In this document: one piece after another, positions 1-6,715 of the stretch | Position numbering within the stretch: the first letter of the stretch is position 1 | Layout: each line of letters begins with the position of its first letter | Origin: an uncultured Clostridium sp. | GTDB taxonomy: Bacteria; Bacillota; Clostridia; TANB77; CAG-508 | DNA: 9,189 nt | Direction of reading: 5' to 3' | Assembly: GCA_900557045.1 (NCBI GenBank) | Contig: USQY01000060.1 | Location: forward strand, 1 to 9,189 | Made by a program: the position numbers and the translations under genes | Notes under the pieces: model-generated | What the model saw: only the letters and a program-made list of their open reading frames with translations | What the model was told of the DNA's origin: nothing | Databases searched by the model: none

Positions 1-120
1 GAAATTAACAGTGGAGATAATATACCAGTAGTATATATGGATAGGGTTAACAATACGGTTGTAATAAAAGCTGAAGATAACATAGAAATATCAAAATTAA
101 TATACAATTTTAATACATGA
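1..120 (+). CDS. C-terminal end of an unidentified protein (5' truncated by window edge)
   Basis: Frame 1 is open from the first base and ends at TGA (118-120), giving 39 residues. They show alternating hydrophobic stretches (IPVVYMD, then TVVIKAED) and end in KLIYNFNT, which suggests a small beta-rich terminus. I do not recognise a family from so little. An internal ATG at 37-39 would leave only 27 codons and has no clear ribosome site, so this is read as the tail of a longer gene. A hairpin-plus-T-run candidate follows ten bases after the stop, which supports a gene ending here. Confidence 0.5.
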   Translation, partial: EINSGDNIPVVYMDRVNNTVVIKAEDNIEISKLIYNFNT

Positions 121-129
121 AACATTTGT

Positions 130-205
130 AAGCATAGTTAAGATGTTTTGTTACTTTTAGCATTATACATTTATATTTGAACATTTTGCCTATGCTTCAT
201 TTTTT
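130..205 (+). terminator. Possible terminator of the upstream gene
   Basis: AAGCATAG (130-137) is the exact inverse complement of CTATGCTT (190-197). An inner helix pairs 143-148 with 179-184, including one G-U pair, and a run of six T follows at 200-205. The position just after the stop at 120 and the T-run fit an intrinsic terminator. The loop is large and the stem is interrupted and AT-rich, so it would be weak. Confidence 0.35.
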
Positions 206-244
206 ATATTATTTTATATAAAACATAATGTGCATTTTATTCAC

Positions 245-280
245 TTTATATTTTATATATAAACTACTATAAAGTTTATA
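245..280 (+). promoter_or_regulatory. Candidate promoter and dyad before the GH57 gene
   Basis: TTTATA (245-250) and TATAAA (268-273) are 17 bp apart and could be -35 and -10 boxes. The region is so AT-rich that such matches are expected by chance. A perfect 8-bp inverted repeat, TATAAACT (258-265) and AGTTTATA (273-280), surrounds the -10 candidate. It could be a repressor site or a small 5'-leader hairpin. No CcpA-type site is visible. Confidence 0.3.
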
Positions 281-331
281 GGTAAAAACTTATTTAAAAA
301 CCTAAATATATTATGCAAGGACTGAAGATTA

Positions 332-2014
332 ATGAATCAAACTACTAATTCTACTACAAATGCAGCTTGTGCTATCCATGAGAATTGTAACAGCATAAAA
401 AAGGTGAATTCTTACTTGAATAATAATTCTACCAAAGGATATGTATGTTTTGTTCTTCATGCTCATTTGCCTTTTATTCACCATCCTGAAAGTGAAGATT
501 ATTTAGAAGAGCAATGGCTTTTTGAGGCAATTTCTGAAACATATATTCCTTTGTTGACAAATTTTGAAATGCTTGTTAATGAAAATGTAAATTTTAGAAT
601 TACAATGTCTCTCACTCCCCCTCTTCTAAGCATGCTTGACAATAAATTATTACAAGAACGTTATATTAAATATCTAGAAAAGCATATTGAATTAGCAAAA
701 AAAGAAATTGAAAGAACTTCATATGATGAAAGAGTAAATAATTTAGCAAAATATTATTATAATAGATATTCAAATGACTTGCATATTTTCAAGGATAAAT
801 ATAACTGTAATTTAATTCAAGGGTTTAAATATTTTCAAGATATAGGAGTTCTTGAAATTATAACATGTGGTGCTACACATGGCTATTTCCCTATTTTATA
901 TACAACAGAACAAACTGTAAAGGCTCAAATTGCTGTTGGTGTTCAAACTTATGAAAAATATTTAGGAAGGAAACCAAAGGGTATTTGGATGCCTGAATGT
1001 GGCTATATTCCTGAAGCAGACAAATATTTAAAAGAATTTGGAATTGAATATATAATTACAGAATCACATGGAATTTTATATGCAGACCCTGCTCCCCTTT
1101 TTGGAACTTTTGCACCTATTGTTTCTCCAAATGGTGTTATAGCTTTTGGTAGAGATATTGAATCATCACGACAAGTATGGAGTTCTGTTGATGGATATCC
1201 TGGTGATTTTAATTACAGAGAATTTTATAGAGATATTGGATATGAAGCTGATTATGATTATATTAAGCCATATATTGCATCAAATGGAGTTAGAGTTCAT
1301 ACAGGAATTAAATATCATCGTATTACTGGAAAAACTGACAATAAAGATTATTATAATATTGAATGGGCAAAAGATTCTGCTGAAAAACAAGCTGGTCACT
1401 TTTTCGATAGTAGAACAGCACAAATTGAACATGTTGCTAAATCAACACAAAATCCCCCTATTATATTATGTCCTTATGATGCTGAACTATATGGTCATTG
1501 GTGGTATGAAGGACCTTATTGGTTATATATTTTGTTTAAAAAAATTTATTATAATAAATCAAATTTTGAGCTGATTACACCTAGTGAATATATTGAAAAA
1601 TATCCTATTATGCAAGAATGTACACCTTGCCGTTCTAGTTGGGGTGCAAATGGTTATAGTGAAGTTTGGCTTAATGGTTCAAATGATTATGTTCATAGAC
1701 ATTTGCATCATATTGGTGAAAAAATGGTTGAACTTGCTCATACATTTTACAGTGAAACAAATCCTTTAAAAATTCGTGTTTTAAATCAATGTGCACGTGA
1801 AGTGTTGCTTGCACAAAGTAGTGATTGGCTTTTTATTATTACTAACGGAACTATGGTAGACTATGCCAAAAAGAGAATTAAAGATCATGTTGGTAGATTT
1901 AATAGGTTTTATAATGAGCTTGTTAATGGCATTGATATTGATGAGAATTTTTTAAGTGTTATTGAAGAACGTGATTGTATTTTTCCTGATGTTGATTTCA
2001 GAATATATTGTTAA
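332..2014 (+). CDS. GH57 1,4-alpha-glucan branching enzyme
   Basis: This is a cytoplasmic glycogen-type enzyme that cleaves alpha-1,4 glucan chains and re-joins them by alpha-1,6 links. The GH57 motifs appear in order: HAHLP (43-47), GATHGYFP (180-187), WMPECGY (219-225) with Glu222 as predicted nucleophile, and CPYDAELYGHWW (380-391) with Asp383 as predicted acid/base. Also typical of the branching-enzyme subgroup are YPGDFNYREFYRD (289-301), WGANGYSEVWLN (437-448) and AQSSDWLFI (494-502) in the C-terminal helical domain. The catalytic pair is intact. At 560 residues it is slightly long because about 35 residues rich in Asn, Ser and Thr precede the barrel. These look disordered and are not a clear signal peptide. 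The ATG is supported by AAGGA at 317-321, ten bases upstream, and the next Met in the frame is past the first motif. No other glycogen gene is in the window. A GH57 amylase is less likely given the C-terminal motifs. Confidence 0.9.
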   Translation: MNQTTNSTTNAACAIHENCNSIKKVNSYLNNNSTKGYVCFVLHAHLPFIHHPESEDYLEEQWLFEAISETYIPLLTNFEMLVNENVNFRITMSLTPPLLSMLDNKLLQERYIKYLEKHIELAKKEIERTSYDERVNNLAKYYYNRYSNDLHIFKDKYNCNLIQGFKYFQDIGVLEIITCGATHGYFPILYTTEQTVKAQIAVGVQTYEKYLGRKPKGIWMPECGYIPEADKYLKEFGIEYIITESHGILYADPAPLFGTFAPIVSPNGVIAFGRDIESSRQVWSSVDGYPGDFNYREFYRDIGYEADYDYIKPYIASNGVRVHTGIKYHRITGKTDNKDYYNIEWAKDSAEKQAGHFFDSRTAQIEHVAKSTQNPPIILCPYDAELYGHWWYEGPYWLYILFKKIYYNKSNFELITPSEYIEKYPIMQECTPCRSSWGANGYSEVWLNGSNDYVHRHLHHIGEKMVELAHTFYSETNPLKIRVLNQCAREVLLAQSSDWLFIITNGTMVDYAKKRIKDHVGRFNRFYNELVNGIDIDENFLSVIEERDCIFPDVDFRIYC

Positions 2015-2055
2015 TAACATTTATTGCTTTTACAATTCTTCATCCAAAAGTTAGT

Positions 2056-2140
2056 ATTATGTAATTACAAAATGGATATTGTATTACGAGATTACTCTCA
2101 AGTTGCGTACAGTATGTAATAGTGAGTATGGTTACATAAT
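2056..2140. repeat. Long-range inverted repeat between the GH57 gene and the small ORF
   Basis: ATTATGTAA (2056-2064) and TTACATAAT (2132-2140) are exact inverse complements, and two G-U pairs and one A-T pair extend the helix inward. Inside, TATTAC (2082-2087) can pair with GTAATA (2116-2121), and alternatively TACTC (2093-2097) with GAGTA (2124-2128). It lies upstream of the -35 box of the next gene. It could be an operator pair, or the 3' end of the GH57 transcript. There is no strong T-run, so a terminator role is weakly supported. Confidence 0.35.
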
Positions 2141-2152
2141 TTTACAAAACTA

Positions 2153-2181
2153 TTTACTTTTTCAACCTCAAATGCTATAAT
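2153..2181 (+). promoter_or_regulatory. Sigma-A-type promoter with extended -10
   Basis: TTTACT (2153-2158) and a perfect TATAAT (2176-2181) are separated by exactly 17 bp, and TGC directly before the -10 box forms an extended -10 element. This is the best promoter in the window. It implies a 5' leader of about 30 nt, followed by a strong ribosome site AGGAGGG (2206-2212) five bases before the ATG at 2218. Confidence 0.75.
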
Positions 2182-2217
2182 GAAATATATAGTATATAAA
2201 TAATTAGGAGGGCAAAA

Positions 2218-2574
2218 ATGGATAGAAAAGTTATTTTTGCAGGGAAAATACAACCAGGAATTTCTAAAAGTAAAAATTGTTTAGAAATTATTAATGAAAT
2301 AAATACTTTTAAAATAAAAAAAGAAATGAAAGAAATACTTTTTCTAGCAGTAATGAAAATATTTCCAGATGATAAAAGAAATAAAGATATAATTTTTCAT
2401 TTAGAATCTTTTAAAAGAAATGGAAGAATATATCCTGAATTCAGTTCAAGTAAATATGTGCAAAATATAATTAATGAAGTTAAACAACTAAGTGATGAGG
2501 ATTTTAAAAAATATGTAGAAAAACTAATTGAGTTTGTTACTATAAATGAAATTGAATTTACAAAAATTTACTAG
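2218..2574 (+). CDS. Hypothetical protein, 118 residues, monocistronic
   Basis: I do not recognise this protein. It is a soluble, charged sequence with about 18 Lys and a similar number of acidic residues. There is no signal peptide, membrane span or Cys-pair motif. A short N-terminal strand-like segment (KVIFAGKI, 4-11) is followed by likely helices around 21-48 and 79-108, with a middle stretch holding FPDDKRNKD (49-57). It is a real gene on good grounds. It has an extended -10 promoter, a near-perfect AGGAGGG site at ideal spacing, codon use like its neighbours and a strong hairpin terminator four bases after the stop. It stands alone between the GH57 gene and the convergent ruvB, so context gives no role. 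A small regulator or a stress-induced protein is possible, but nothing in the sequence decides this. Confidence 0.75.
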   Translation: MDRKVIFAGKIQPGISKSKNCLEIINEINTFKIKKEMKEILFLAVMKIFPDDKRNKDIIFHLESFKRNGRIYPEFSSSKYVQNIINEVKQLSDEDFKKYVEKLIEFVTINEIEFTKIY

Positions 2575-2577
2575 AAG

Positions 2578-2632
2578 TTGCCAGAAGAAACAGAACTTTT
2601 TTCAAAAAGTTTTGTTTCTTTTGGCAATTTTT
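2578..2632 (+). terminator. Strong intrinsic terminator between convergent genes
   Basis: Bases 2578-2601 pair with 2604-2627 with only two G-U pairs and no mismatch, giving roughly 22-24 pairs around a tiny loop, and TTTTT follows at 2628-2632. It ends the transcript of the small ORF. On the minus strand the same hairpin forms seven bases after the ruvB stop, but only a loose T-rich tract follows there. It probably also serves as a weaker terminator or RNA-stabilising end for the ruvB operon. Confidence 0.9.
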
Positions 2633-2633
2633 C

Positions 2634-3647
2634 TCAAAAAGTTCCGTTCTCTTTAGCATACCCCAAATGCTCATACGCAGCTGGTAAAGGTATTCTTCCT
2701 CTTACTGTTCTAGCAATAAAACCTATTTGAATTAAATATGGTTCATATACATCTTCTAATGTTTCAACTTCTTCTCCAATTGTTGTTGCTAATGTGTCTA
2801 TTCCTACTGGTCTTCCAGCATATTTTGTAATCATCACATCTAACAATTTTCTATCAATTTCATCTAGTCCCATTTCATCTATTTCAAGACGATTTAGAGC
2901 TGTTTTGGTCACTTTAATTTCTATGTTTCCATCTCCTAAAACTGCTGCATAATCTCTTACTCTTTTTAATAATCTGTTTGCAATTCTTGGTGTTCCTCTT
3001 GAACGTCTTGCTATTTCTTGTGCTGATTCATCATCTATTTCTATATCTAATATTTTGGCTGAACGCTTTACTATAATAGCAAGATCATCTGTAGTGTACA
3101 GTTCTAGTCTATCAACAATTCCAAATCTATCTCGTAATGGAGTTGATAATGTTCCAGCTTTTGTTGTTGCTCCTATTAGTGTAAATTTAGGTAAATTAAT
3201 TCTAATTGATTTTGCAGTTGGGCCTTTTCCAATTATAATATCTAAACTAAAATCTTCTAATGCTGGATATAATATTTCTTCGACATTTTTATTTAATCTA
3301 TGTATTTCATCTATAAATAATACATCTGATTCATGTAAATTTGTAAGTAAGGCTGCTAAATCTCCTGCCTTTTCTATAGCTGGACCTGATGTAACTTTTA
3401 TATTTGAATTCATTTCATTTGCTATTATATTAGCAAGTGTAGTTTTTCCAAGTCCTGGAGGTCCATATAGTAGAACATGGTCTAAGGCTTCATTTCTCTT
3501 TTTAGCTGCTTCTATATATATTTTCATATTTTCTTTTACTTTGCTTTGACCTATATATTCATTTAATAGTTGAGGTCTTAATGAAACTTCTAAATTTTGT
3601 TCATTAAAATTTTCAAGACCTGGTTTCATTAACCTATCTTCTTGCAT
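2634..3647 (-). CDS. ruvB: Holliday junction branch migration ATPase RuvB
   Basis: RuvB is the hexameric AAA+ motor that, with RuvA, drives branch migration of Holliday junctions in recombinational repair. The RPQLLNEYIGQ region (24-34) leads into Walker A GPPGLGKTT (62-70), Walker B FIDEIHR (111-117), sensor 1 GATT (159-162), the arginine-finger segment RDRFG (172-176) and sensor 2 GTPRIANRL (218-226). The C-terminal winged-helix domain (about 260-337) ends in RGRIPLPAAYEHLG. All catalytic motifs are present and 337 residues is the normal family length. The start has GGGAGGA about ten bases upstream. It follows tagO by 41 nt on the same strand and is probably the last gene of that operon. 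The usual partner ruvA is not in the window. Confidence 0.97.
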   Translation of the reverse strand: MQEDRLMKPGLENFNEQNLEVSLRPQLLNEYIGQSKVKENMKIYIEAAKKRNEALDHVLLYGPPGLGKTTLANIIANEMNSNIKVTSGPAIEKAGDLAALLTNLHESDVLFIDEIHRLNKNVEEILYPALEDFSLDIIIGKGPTAKSIRINLPKFTLIGATTKAGTLSTPLRDRFGIVDRLELYTTDDLAIIVKRSAKILDIEIDDESAQEIARRSRGTPRIANRLLKRVRDYAAVLGDGNIEIKVTKTALNRLEIDEMGLDEIDRKLLDVMITKYAGRPVGIDTLATTIGEEVETLEDVYEPYLIQIGFIARTVRGRIPLPAAYEHLGYAKENGTF

Positions 3648-3688
3648 TGCTTTATGTTCCTCCCTTTCATGTAAATGTAATGTTTATT

Positions 3689-4810
3689 CTATTTATTCGT
3701 ATTGTTCGTATTGTTTTTACTTCTTTTAGCCTTATTTACTTTAACTTTGAAAAAATCTTTGTAACCTACAGCTATTATAGCGATAACCATTAATGCAAAA
3801 GAAAGTGCTTTCCAAATTCCACTTTCCAAAAGAATAATTGCAAACATACCTAAGCATGCACTAATTCCGTAAAGTATTAATACTGCTTGTTTTTGTGTAT
3901 ATCCTATTTTCATTAATTTATGATGTAAATGACCAGTATCTGGTGCAAATATTGCTTTTATTGAATGACCTTTTATTATTCTTCTGATTATTGCAAATAA
4001 TGTATCACATATTGGAAGAGCTAATATTATTAGAGGCGAAATTAAAACTAATAATGTATATGTTTTTGCTGTTCCTAATATTGATATTACAGCTAGTGAA
4101 AAGCCTAGGAATTGTGCTCCTGTATCACCTATGAATGTTTTAGCTGGATTGAAATTGTAAGGTAAAAATCCAACAATTGCTCCTGCTAAAGCTGTTATTA
4201 GTATTATTGCAATAATTGGAGATTCGTTCATTGTAAATACTATTATTAGTGAAAAGCATGATATTAATGTTATTCCAGATGATAAACCATCTAAACCATC
4301 TATTAAGTTTATTGCATTTGTTATACCTATTATCCAACCTACTGATAAAATGTAGATATATATACTATTGTTTATATCTAATGTATGTTCTAGAAATGGT
4401 ATTGTAAGATTATCTATTTTAGTTCCAAAGGAAACTACCACTACTGCTGCTATAGTTTGTCCTAGTAATTTTACTAGAGCAGGAAGACCTTTTACATCAT
4501 CTATATAGCAAAATATTGCAAGAATTATTATTCCTAATAATAGTCCTATTAATTTATGAAAATATTGTTCTTCTCCAAATGGATTGAATGTTTTTTCTAG
4601 TGTCATTATTGTTAGTAAATATATGCATGATACAAGAAATCCAATTATTACTGCAATACCACCTAAACGTGGTGTTGGTTCTTCATTTATTCTTCTTTTC
4701 TCTGGTATGTCTATTGCACCTACTTTATTTGCTAGCCTTATTGTGTATGGTGTTACTACAAATGCTGTTATAAATGCTAGTAGGAACGCTATTGATATGT
4801 CTCCCCACAT
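3689..4810 (-). CDS. tagO: Undecaprenyl-phosphate GlcNAc-1-phosphate transferase (TagO/WecA)
   Basis: This polytopic membrane enzyme moves GlcNAc-1-phosphate from UDP-GlcNAc to undecaprenyl phosphate, the first committed step of wall teichoic acid and related wall polymers. About ten hydrophobic segments span 5-350. Cytoplasmic-loop motifs are PTPRLGG (45-51), DDVKGL (104-109), NAINLIDGLDGLSSG (165-179), FIGDTGAQFLGF (226-237) and the HxHH-type motif DTGHLHHKL (291-299). That last motif favours TagO/WecA over the peptidoglycan enzyme MraY. The polar tail (355-373) is Lys/Asn-rich and ends in a small NNT repeat. AGAGAGG lies about nine bases before the ATG. The gene starts 21 nt after mnaA, placing substrate-pathway and initiating enzymes together. 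Whether the polymer is teichoic acid or another wall polysaccharide cannot be decided here. Confidence 0.93.
   Translation of the reverse strand: MWGDISIAFLLAFITAFVVTPYTIRLANKVGAIDIPEKRRINEEPTPRLGGIAVIIGFLVSCIYLLTIMTLEKTFNPFGEEQYFHKLIGLLLGIIILAIFCYIDDVKGLPALVKLLGQTIAAVVVVSFGTKIDNLTIPFLEHTLDINNSIYIYILSVGWIIGITNAINLIDGLDGLSSGITLISCFSLIIVFTMNESPIIAIILITALAGAIVGFLPYNFNPAKTFIGDTGAQFLGFSLAVISILGTAKTYTLLVLISPLIILALPICDTLFAIIRRIIKGHSIKAIFAPDTGHLHHKLMKIGYTQKQAVLILYGISACLGMFAIILLESGIWKALSFALMVIAIIAVGYKDFFKVKVNKAKRSKNNTNNTNK
3696..3715 (-). repeat. Two-copy 9-bp tandem repeat at the tagO 3' end
   Basis: The unit CGTATTGTT (plus strand) occurs at 3698-3706 and again at 3707-3715, with two further matching bases before it. 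On the coding strand it encodes Asn-Asn-Thr twice in the hydrophilic C-terminal tail of TagO. Copy change in steps of nine would keep the frame. Confidence 0.7.
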
Positions 4811-4831
4811 AAACTTTACCTCTCTTTAAAT

Positions 4832-5944
4832 TTACTTATTTAAATATCTTTTTATAATTGCATCTGCAATTCTTTTACTTGCTTTTCCATCTCCATAAGG
4901 ATTTGAAGCTTTACTCATTTTCATATATTCTTCTTTGTTTTCTAACAATTCTTTAGTCATTCTATAAATAGTTTCTTCATCAGTACCTGCAAGTTTCAAT
5001 GTGCCAGCATCAATTCCTTCAGGTCTTTCTGTTGTATCTCTAAGCACTAAAACAGGTTTTCCAAGTGAAGGTGCTTCTTCTTGTATTCCACCACTATCTG
5101 TTAATATTAAATATGATTTAGCTAAAAAATTATGAAAATCTATTACTTCTAGTGGATCTATTAATTTGATATTTTCATCATCACCTAATACTTCATTAGC
5201 AACATTTCTTACTTTTGGATTTAAATGAACAGGATATATAGCTTTTACATCATCAAATTCATCTAAAATTCTTTTTATTGCTTTAAACATTCCTCTCATT
5301 GGTTCTCCAAGATTCTCTCTTCTATGTGCTGTTATAAGAATCAATCTGTTATTTCCTACCCAATCAAAAATTTCATTTGAATATTCTTTATTTACTGTAG
5401 TTGCTAAAGCATCGATTGCTGTATTACCTGTTACGAAAATATTTTCAGCTTTTTTACCTTCTTTTAGTAAACTATTTTTACTATTTTCTGTTGGTGCAAA
5501 ATGCATATCTGCAATTACTCCTACCATTTGTCTATTCATTTCTTCTGGAAATGGTGAGTATTTGTTCCATGTTCTTAAGCCTGCTTCAACATGTCCTACA
5601 TCAACTTGGCAATAATAAGATGCTAATGCACCTGCAAAAGTTGTAGTTGTATCACCATGTACTAAAACAATATCAGGTTGTACTTCTTTTATAACCTCTT
5701 CTAATCCTTTTAGTGCTTTTGATGTTATATCTGATAGAGTTTGTCCTTGTTGCATAATATTCAAATCATAATCTGGTGTTATTTCAAATGTATTTAGTAC
5801 TTGATCTAACATTTGTCTATGTTGTGCAGTTACACATACTATACATTCAATTTCCTTTCTTGATTTTAATTCTTTTACTAATGGAGCCATTTTTATAGCT
5901 TCTGGTCTTGTACCAAATACTGTCATTACTTTGATTTTTGGCAT
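4832..5944 (-). CDS. mnaA: UDP-N-acetylglucosamine 2-epimerase, non-hydrolysing (MnaA/WecB)
   Basis: This cytosolic enzyme interconverts UDP-GlcNAc and UDP-ManNAc, supplying the ManNAc donor used by TagA. It is a full-length 370-residue GT-B-fold epimerase. Visible motifs are GTRPEAIKMAP (11-21), VHGDT (95-99), HVEAGLRT (118-125), FPEEMNR (132-138), TAHRREN (205-211) and the nucleotide-binding stretch from DSGGIQEEAPSLGKP (283-297) through RDTTERPEG (302-310). NPYGDGKAS (348-356) closes the C-terminal part. The acidic residues and the histidine associated with catalysis in this family are all present (Asp98, Glu120, Glu134/135, His207). Its start lies inside the end of tagA, with a 19-bp overlap. 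Its ribosome site is within tagA, so the two are probably translationally coupled. Confidence 0.96.
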   Translation of the reverse strand: MPKIKVMTVFGTRPEAIKMAPLVKELKSRKEIECIVCVTAQHRQMLDQVLNTFEITPDYDLNIMQQGQTLSDITSKALKGLEEVIKEVQPDIVLVHGDTTTTFAGALASYYCQVDVGHVEAGLRTWNKYSPFPEEMNRQMVGVIADMHFAPTENSKNSLLKEGKKAENIFVTGNTAIDALATTVNKEYSNEIFDWVGNNRLILITAHRRENLGEPMRGMFKAIKRILDEFDDVKAIYPVHLNPKVRNVANEVLGDDENIKLIDPLEVIDFHNFLAKSYLILTDSGGIQEEAPSLGKPVLVLRDTTERPEGIDAGTLKLAGTDEETIYRMTKELLENKEEYMKMSKASNPYGDGKASKRIADAIIKRYLNK

Positions 5945-6681
5945 TTTTTACTCTCTCCTTTTTCTTTTATTTTTTCTAATACAACACTTTTCATAAATGT
6001 AATCAATTTTAATTGTCTAAATATTCTCTTAGGTTGCCTTAGTAATCTATATAACCACTCTAAATTCATCTTTATAATCCAATTTGGGGCTCTTTTTAAT
6101 GTTTTACTAACAACATCAAAGCTTCCTCCAACTGGCATAAAAATTTTTACGCTACTTAGTTTGTCCATATTTGAAATAATAAAGTTTTCTTGTTTAGGAC
6201 TTCCTAAGCCAACAAACACTATATCCGGATTACTGTTATTTATCATTTGAATTGCTACTTCTTCATCTACATAACCATTACAAGTTCCTACAATATTTAT
6301 ATTATTAAAGTCATTTTCTAATTCTTTTTTAGCCGCTTCTGCAATACCTGGTTTAGCACCATATAAAAAAATTTTAGAATTATATTTAATAGTTACTTCT
6401 ATTATTTTATACATAAAATCAATTCCTGCAATTCTATTTTTAATTTTACCCTTATTTATTTTTGATGCTAATACTGTTCCAATTCCATCAGGAATTTGAT
6501 ATTTTTGGTCATTTAAATTATGTATATATGCTTCATCTTTGTAATTATTAATTATAATTTCAGGGTTTATGTTAGCAATCATAATTTGATTATTTTGGTT
6601 ATAATCTTCCATAATATCTTGTATTAATTCTTGTTCATTACAATTGCAAACATCAAATCCTAATATTTTTTCCTTTTCCAT
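5926..6681 (-). CDS. tagA: WecG/TagA/CpsF-family glycosyltransferase (GT26), probable ManNAc transferase
   Basis: It is predicted to add ManNAc from UDP-ManNAc to undecaprenyl-diphosphate-GlcNAc, completing the linkage disaccharide on the inner face of the membrane. The family motifs are all there: NINPE (37-41), PDGIG (64-68) with Asp65 as the likely catalytic base, RIAGIDF (83-89), FLYGAKPGIAE (105-115), VGLGSPKQE (157-165) and VGGSFDVVS (184-192). The tail (RAPNWIIKMNLEWLYRLLRQPKRI, split here as 197-212 and 213-220) is basic and amphipathic. In known TagA enzymes this part contacts the membrane. Length (251) is normal. AGGAG stands six bases before the ATG. It sits directly between the GT4 gene (34 nt gap) and mnaA (overlap), and this pairing with mnaA and tagO is the main support for ManNAc rather than ManNAcA as donor. 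Confidence 0.92.
   Translation of the reverse strand: MEKEKILGFDVCNCNEQELIQDIMEDYNQNNQIMIANINPEIIINNYKDEAYIHNLNDQKYQIPDGIGTVLASKINKGKIKNRIAGIDFMYKIIEVTIKYNSKIFLYGAKPGIAEAAKKELENDFNNINIVGTCNGYVDEEVAIQMINNSNPDIVFVGLGSPKQENFIISNMDKLSSVKIFMPVGGSFDVVSKTLKRAPNWIIKMNLEWLYRLLRQPKRIFRQLKLITFMKSVVLEKIKEKGESKKCQKSK
5951..5960 (-). promoter_or_regulatory. Ribosome binding site of mnaA inside the tagA coding end
   Basis: On the minus strand AAGGAGAGAG precedes the mnaA ATG (5944) by six bases, and it also encodes the Lys-Gly-Glu-Ser region of the TagA tail. It fixes the mnaA start and explains the 19-bp overlap, which favours coupled translation. Confidence 0.8.
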
Positions 6682-6715
6682 TTTCTTCTCCTATATAATC
6701 TAAAAATCTACTATT

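Noticed and set aside
1146..1769. Alternative-frame open stretches inside the GH57 gene
   Set aside because: They overlap intact GH57 motifs in the main frame and read as Ile/Leu-rich shadows typical of AT-rich sequence.
2041..2152. Known riboswitch class before the 118-residue gene
   Set aside because: The structured segment lies upstream of the predicted promoter, so it would not be in that gene's leader, and no known aptamer core was recognised.
2634..2636. Recoded TGA (tryptophan) as in Mollicutes
   Set aside because: TGA ends ruvB right before a strong hairpin and ends the GT4 gene just before the tagA ribosome site. Tryptophan in conserved motifs is TGG.
3055..3549. Plus-strand open frame of 164 codons opposite ruvB
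   Set aside because: It is wholly antisense to a well-conserved RuvB. The translation is a hydrophobic shadow without motifs, and no ribosome site precedes it.
3689..4810. Reading the membrane transferase as MraY
   Set aside because: The DTGHLHHKL motif, the NAINLIDGLDGLSSG form and the mnaA-tagA neighbours fit TagO/WecA better than MraY.
4584..4829. Plus-strand open frames opposite the tagO start
   Set aside because: They mirror the tagO coding frame in a low-GC region, have no Shine-Dalgarno and show no recognisable protein.
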